DNA of 64,000 nt from Caulobacter sp. Root343 (GTDB lineage Bacteria > Pseudomonadota > Alphaproteobacteria > Caulobacterales > Caulobacteraceae). A program made the translations under genes and the position numbers. The notes beneath the pieces are model-generated. The model saw nothing but the letters and a program-made list of their open reading frames with translations, did no database searches and had not been told where the DNA came from. Location: assembly GCF_001425745.1 (NCBI RefSeq), contig NZ_LMDF01000007.1:534973-598972 (forward strand), in the 5' to 3' direction. Shown piece by piece: positions 60,501 to 64,000 of this stretch; the first letter of the stretch is position 1, and every line of letters starts with the position of its first letter.

Positions 60501-61235
60501 TCAGATGGCCGAGAAGCCGCCGTCGACCGCCAGCTCCACCCCGTTCACGAAGCTCGAATCGTCCGAAGCCAGGAACAGGGCGGCGGCCGCGATTTCCTCG
60601 GGCTGGCCCATCGTTCCTCTCGGGATCAGGGACTCGAACATCTTCTTGGCCTCTTCGGTCAGGACCTGATCCTGCATCGGCGTGGCGATCGGCCCCGGAT
60701 GCAGCACATTCACCCGGATGTTTCGGCCCTTGAGCTCGTTGAGCCATCCGCGTGCGAAGGCGTGAAGGGCCGCCTTGCTGGCCGCATACACGCTGTAGCC
60801 CGGAAACCCTTTGATCGAGGCCACCGACCCGGTCATGAAGATCGACCCGCCGTCGTTGAACAGCGGCAAGGCCTTCTGCACCGTGAAGAGCGTGCCACGC
60901 GTGTTCAGGCCGAAGGTCGTATCGAAGTGCTGCTCGGTGATCTCGCCAAGCGGGACAGCTTCGCCCGTACCGGCGCTCGCGTAGAGCACGTCGATCTTGC
61001 CCTTCTCGCGCTTGACCGTGTCGAACAGGCGGTCGAGGTCGTCGAGATTGGCCGCGTCGCCGCGTACGCCCGTTACGTTCCGGCCGATCGCCTTCACCGC
61101 ATCGTCCAGCGCCTCCTGCCGCCGGCCGGTGATGAACACATAAGCCCCTTCCTCGACGAAGCGTTTGGCGCTGGCCAGCGCCATGCCGCTCGTTCCACCC
61201 GTAACGACCGCTACTTTACCGTCAAGCTTGCCCAT
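60501..61235 (-). CDS. SDR family oxidoreductase
   Basis: A 244-residue classical SDR. The cofactor motif is TGGTSGMA (Gly-x3-Gly with Met where Ile is usual), TGRR suggests NADP(H), then ASAGTGE, catalytic Ser in MTGSVAS and YAASK. GTMGQPEEIAAAALFLASDD is the typical C-terminal segment. First gene of the pair with the F420-reductase-like protein; start overlaps no other gene, with GAAGGAGAAGG-like ribosome site. Probably a LysR target, as such quinone- or aldehyde-stress pairs often are. Confidence 0.92.
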   Translation of the reverse strand: MGKLDGKVAVVTGGTSGMALASAKRFVEEGAYVFITGRRQEALDDAVKAIGRNVTGVRGDAANLDDLDRLFDTVKREKGKIDVLYASAGTGEAVPLGEITEQHFDTTFGLNTRGTLFTVQKALPLFNDGGSIFMTGSVASIKGFPGYSVYAASKAALHAFARGWLNELKGRNIRVNVLHPGPIATPMQDQVLTEEAKKMFESLIPRGTMGQPEEIAAAALFLASDDSSFVNGVELAVDGGFSAI

Positions 61236-61317
61236 GACCTTCTCCTTCTAGGCTCCGTTTGGTCGCCACAGGACGATCCAAGAGCCCCGAAATAGGCCTG
61301 TCGGCGCCAGACATTCA

Positions 61318-61333
61318 GTGCGGAACGACGCAC
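61318..61333. promoter_or_regulatory. Candidate LysR-box inverted repeat
   Basis: GTGCG, six bases (GAACGA), CGCAC: a perfect 5-bp dyad in the 194-bp gap between the SDR and the divergent LysR gene, where a LysR-type binding site is expected. Confidence 0.45.
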
Positions 61334-61429
61334 ATCGGTGGTGCGAAAACGATCCACAGTGTTGATGAAACTCTTTGGAGCGGGCGACCAGACCTTTCCG
61401 GGTTGGGCGCCACGGTGCAATATCACACC

Positions 61430-62332
61430 ATGGAAAAGGTCGACTGGGACGATGTCCGCTACTTCCTCGCCGTCGGGCGCAGCGGCTCGGTAAGGGCCGC
61501 CGCCGAGCGTCTCGGCGTGAACCACGCGACCGTGCTCCGGCGCATTGCTCAGCTGGAGCAACGGCTCGGGGTGCAGGTTTTTGAGAAACGGCCTTCGGGC
61601 TACCAACTAACGGCCGCGGGCGAGGAAGTCGTCGAGTTCGCCGAGCAGATGGAAGTCTCGTCTCACCAGTTGGAGACGCGCGTCTTCGGGCGGGACCAGA
61701 GCGCTCGCGGACTTCTGCGGGTCACGCTGCCGCCGTTCCTGGCGACCCATCTTCTCATGCCGGACCTGGCCGATTTCGCTCGCCTGCATCCGGACATCGA
61801 GATCGAGATCCTGTCGACCGGCGAGGTGGCGAACCTGACCAACCGGGAGGCCGACGTAGCGATCCGCTTCGTCGTCGACCGCAAGACTCTGCCGCTCAAT
61901 CTCCACGGCCTGATGGGGCCGCAGCTGGCCGGCGGGGTCTATCTGTCCCGCGATCTGCTGGCCAAGTGGCGGGCGGGCGCGACAGGGCCTATCCGGCCGA
62001 TCGTCATCAACGATCGCGGCGTCCCCGACTGGGCCAACGCGGGCGAGGTCCGCGGGTCTGGAGCGCCTTTCAGGGCTCCGGACGCCGATGCGCAGGTCGC
62101 CGCAGCGCGGCAGGGAATCGGGATGACAAGACTGCCGTGCTTCGTTGGCGACACCGATCCCTTGCTGGCGAGGGCGCCGGGCATCGAACCACGTCTAAAC
62201 GGCGCGCTTTGGATCCTCACCCAGGGCGAAACGCGCAAGACCAAGCGCGTGCGACTCTTCATCGAATTCGTGTCCCTGAGGCTCGCTGGCTACGCACCGC
62301 TGCTTGCGGGACGGTCCGCATTCGGTGACTGA
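61430..62332 (+). CDS. LysR-family transcriptional regulator
   Basis: A 300-residue regulator with N-terminal winged helix-turn-helix (DVRYFLAVGRSGSVRAAAER, then LGVNHATVLRRIAQLEQRLG) and a periplasmic-binding-protein-like effector domain (LLRVTLPPFLATHLLMPDLA, EADVAIRF). The ATG at 61430 is chosen because it starts the canonical fold (MEKVDWDDVRYF); its ribosome site is weak. Divergent from the SDR/F420-reductase-like pair, which it probably controls. Confidence 0.92.
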   Translation: MEKVDWDDVRYFLAVGRSGSVRAAAERLGVNHATVLRRIAQLEQRLGVQVFEKRPSGYQLTAAGEEVVEFAEQMEVSSHQLETRVFGRDQSARGLLRVTLPPFLATHLLMPDLADFARLHPDIEIEILSTGEVANLTNREADVAIRFVVDRKTLPLNLHGLMGPQLAGGVYLSRDLLAKWRAGATGPIRPIVINDRGVPDWANAGEVRGSGAPFRAPDADAQVAAARQGIGMTRLPCFVGDTDPLLARAPGIEPRLNGALWILTQGETRKTKRVRLFIEFVSLRLAGYAPLLAGRSAFGD

Positions 62333-62521
62333 CGCGGGGCAGGTCACCGGCAAGCCATTGAACGCATACTGGCGTTCGAATTGAATTCGGAGCGGCAAGG
62401 CCGCACCGTGCTGAATGTCCGGTTCGCGCGGCGCGGCCAAGTTCCGCCGGCGCGACCTGGCCGGCAATGCAAACCTGCGGATCGGCATGGAAGGGTGGAG
62501 GTCGGACACCCCCTTTCCCGA

Positions 62522-64000
62522 TCATTGACCCACGCTGTAAATGTCCGTCAGCCTTATGTCGTCCGATCCCGCGCCGACCATGATCTTGAACTGGCCCGGC
62601 TCGACCACCCATTGGTGCTTTTCGTTCAGGAGCGCCAAATCCTTCGGCCGCAACGTGAATTCGATACGGCGACGCTCGCCCGGTTTCAGGTGCACGCGTT
62701 GAAAGCCCCGAAGCTGCTGCTCATAGGTGATGACCGAGCTCACCACATCGTTGATATAAAGCTGCGCGACTTCATCGCCTTCGTGGCCTCCGGTGTTCGT
62801 GAGGTCGAAGCCCACCGTCACCATCGCGTCTCCGTTCGGAGCCGCCGGCTGAAGGGCAAGATTGCTGTAGGTGAACTGTGTGTAGCTTAGCCCATGGCCA
62901 AAGGCGTAGAGGGCGCCGTTCACCCGCGATAGCTCACCCTCCCATTGCGCATTGGGTTTGGTCGGGAAGTTAAGCGGAATCTGCCCGACGGTGCGTGGGA
63001 AGGTGACTGTAAGCTTTCCGCCGGGATTATAATCGCCGAACAACGCGTCCGCGATGGCCGTGCCACCTTGCTCCCCGGGGAACCAAGCCTCCAGGATCGC
63101 CGGCACATTCTCGTCAGCCCAATTGATCGACAGAGGGCGACCGTTGATGAGCACGAGCACCACCGGTGTGCCGGTCGCCTGCACGGCCTTCAGCAGTTCC
63201 AATTGACGCCCCGGCAGGTCGAGGCTGGTGCGGCTGCGGCTTTCTCCGACGGTCTGGCCGTTGTCGCCCAGGACCACGACGGCGACCTTGGCCCCCTTCG
63301 CGGCGGCGACGGCCTCATCGATGCCGGTCCTCTCCGCGGCGGACAGCGGCTCTGGCAAGGCTTCTGTACGGGGCCAGTTCGGGCTGACCACATCGACGCC
63401 CTTGGCGTAGCGCACCTCGGCTTTGCCGCCCAGCTTTGCCCGTATCCCTTCAAGGACGGTGACAGCCTTGCCGCCATGCGGGCTGTAGCGGCGGGCGGCA
63501 TAGCTTGCGTCGTTCGCGTTCGGCCCGATGACGGCGACGATGTCCGTCGCCTTGCTCAACGGCAGCGCCGCATCCTTATTCTTGAGCAGCACGAGGCTTT
63601 CTCGCGAGGCCCGCAGGGCAAGTTCGCGATGTTCGGGGGCGCCAACCAGACGAGCCGTCGCGGCGGCGTCTTTCACATAGGGCCGGTCGAAGATGCCGAG
63701 CGCGAACTTGACGCGCAGGATATCGCGCACCCGGTCGTCGATCGTCGATGGCGCCACCAGCCCGCGCGCGACGGCCGCGCGCAGCGGCGTCACGTACTGC
63801 TCGGGAGGCGTGAAATCGGTGCGAACGTTCAGGCCCGCATTGACCGCCATGGCGGCCGCCTCGACCGGGCCGGCGGCGACCTTGTGCTTGCTGTAAAGAT
63901 ATTCGACCGCGCGGCTGTCCGAGACGACATAGCCGCGAAAGCCGAACTCGGTGCGCAGGCGATCGGTCAACCAATAATGGCTACCGGTGACGGGGATGCC
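62522..64000 (-). CDS. GH3 beta-glucosidase-like enzyme (5'-truncated by window end)
   Basis: The last ~492 residues of a family-3 glycoside hydrolase; the gene continues past the window edge. Visible are the end of the TIM-barrel domain with nucleophile Asp in GYVVSDSRAVEYLYS (the usual SDW is SDS here), the alpha/beta sandwich (SRESLVLLKNKDAALPL, LGDNGQTVGES, EAWFPGEQGG, ALFGDYNPGGKL) and the C-terminal FnIII-like domain (YAFGHGLSYTQFTYS, VAQLYINDV, LRGFQRVHLKPGE). It releases terminal beta-linked glucose or xylose from oligosaccharides. A short gap of 189 bp separates its stop from the convergent LysR gene. Confidence 0.95.
   Translation of the reverse strand, partial: GIPVTGSHYWLTDRLRTEFGFRGYVVSDSRAVEYLYSKHKVAAGPVEAAAMAVNAGLNVRTDFTPPEQYVTPLRAAVARGLVAPSTIDDRVRDILRVKFALGIFDRPYVKDAAATARLVGAPEHRELALRASRESLVLLKNKDAALPLSKATDIVAVIGPNANDASYAARRYSPHGGKAVTVLEGIRAKLGGKAEVRYAKGVDVVSPNWPRTEALPEPLSAAERTGIDEAVAAAKGAKVAVVVLGDNGQTVGESRSRTSLDLPGRQLELLKAVQATGTPVVLVLINGRPLSINWADENVPAILEAWFPGEQGGTAIADALFGDYNPGGKLTVTFPRTVGQIPLNFPTKPNAQWEGELSRVNGALYAFGHGLSYTQFTYSNLALQPAAPNGDAMVTVGFDLTNTGGHEGDEVAQLYINDVVSSVITYEQQLRGFQRVHLKPGERRRIEFTLRPKDLALLNEKHQWVVEPGQFKIMVGAGSDDIRLTDIYSVGQ

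Noticed and set aside
1..64000. rRNA, tRNA, CRISPR array, insertion sequence or prophage
   Set aside because: By eye I found no transposase or integrase frame, no regularly spaced repeats and no tRNA-like cloverleaf. A tRNAscan or Infernal run would be needed to exclude small RNAs.

Overview
High-GC alphaproteobacterial chromosome, most likely Caulobacteraceae (Caulobacter-like). This is inferred from the very GC-rich coding, four large TonB-dependent receptors (TBDRs) in 64 kb, exported glycoside hydrolases and compact operons with ATGA-type stop/start overlaps. It is a nutrient-scavenging and catabolic region. I found no rRNA, tRNA, CRISPR array, intact insertion sequence or prophage.

Layout. 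(1) 1-5863: end of a uronate/pectin-type locus: MFS porter (cut by the window edge), SDR dehydrogenase, exported SGNH acetylesterase, TBDR and a FadR-type GntR regulator, with a nested dyad operator before the receptor. (2) 5860-10006, minus strand: tripartite drug efflux operon (DHA2 MFS, HlyD adaptor, NodT outer-membrane factor). (3) 10262-16355: cyanophycin locus. Cyanophycin synthetase, isoaspartyl dipeptidase and cyanophycinase form one plus-strand operon led by a 68-residue protein. Divergent from it are a haem-oxygenase-like diiron oxidase and a receiver-like protein lacking the usual phospho-acceptor. (4) 16383-19406: a membrane-anchored LytTR regulator and a divergent exported alpha/beta hydrolase. 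(5) 19554-24497: a TBDR with a LacI-type operator, convergent with a GH35 beta-galactosidase across a strong shared terminator.

(6) 24659-39657 is the most interesting part: three operons that look like one uncharacterised catabolic regulon. Operon A holds a siderophore-type TBDR, MFS, RutA-like flavin monooxygenase, cysteine amidohydrolase, M20 hydrolase, flavin reductase and a TauD dioxygenase. Operon B (minus) holds a second TauD dioxygenase, an SDR and a VOC protein. Operon C holds a Rieske oxygenase, a LigB/DODA extradiol dioxygenase, an acetamidase/formamidase and an AraC regulator. Operons B and C have matched promoters: a 22-bp element with 20 identical positions, then exactly 15 bp, then CCTAGC. 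A weaker third copy precedes operon A. The enzymes suggest import, hydroxylation and cleavage of a nitrogen-containing ring compound with amide or formamide release. The substrate is unknown.

(7) 39742-40049 is a decayed receiver-domain pseudogene. (8) 40122-42832: two transglutaminase-like proteins and an N-formylglutamate amidohydrolase. (9) 42903-49666: an exported SGNH esterase divergent from a GH95 alpha-fucosidase and a GH27 alpha-galactosidase, with an AT-rich regulatory region between. (10) 49801-57709: exported alpha/beta hydrolase, ECF sigma factor, FecR anti-sigma, an isochorismatase-like hydrolase, and on the minus strand a cupin, an epoxide-hydrolase-like enzyme and a TBDR with an STN signalling domain; together a cell-surface-signalling set. 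(11) 57946-64000: YqeY-like protein, Tat-exported TIM-barrel protein, F420-reductase-like oxidoreductase, SDR, LysR regulator, and the C-terminal part of a GH3 glucosidase running off the window.
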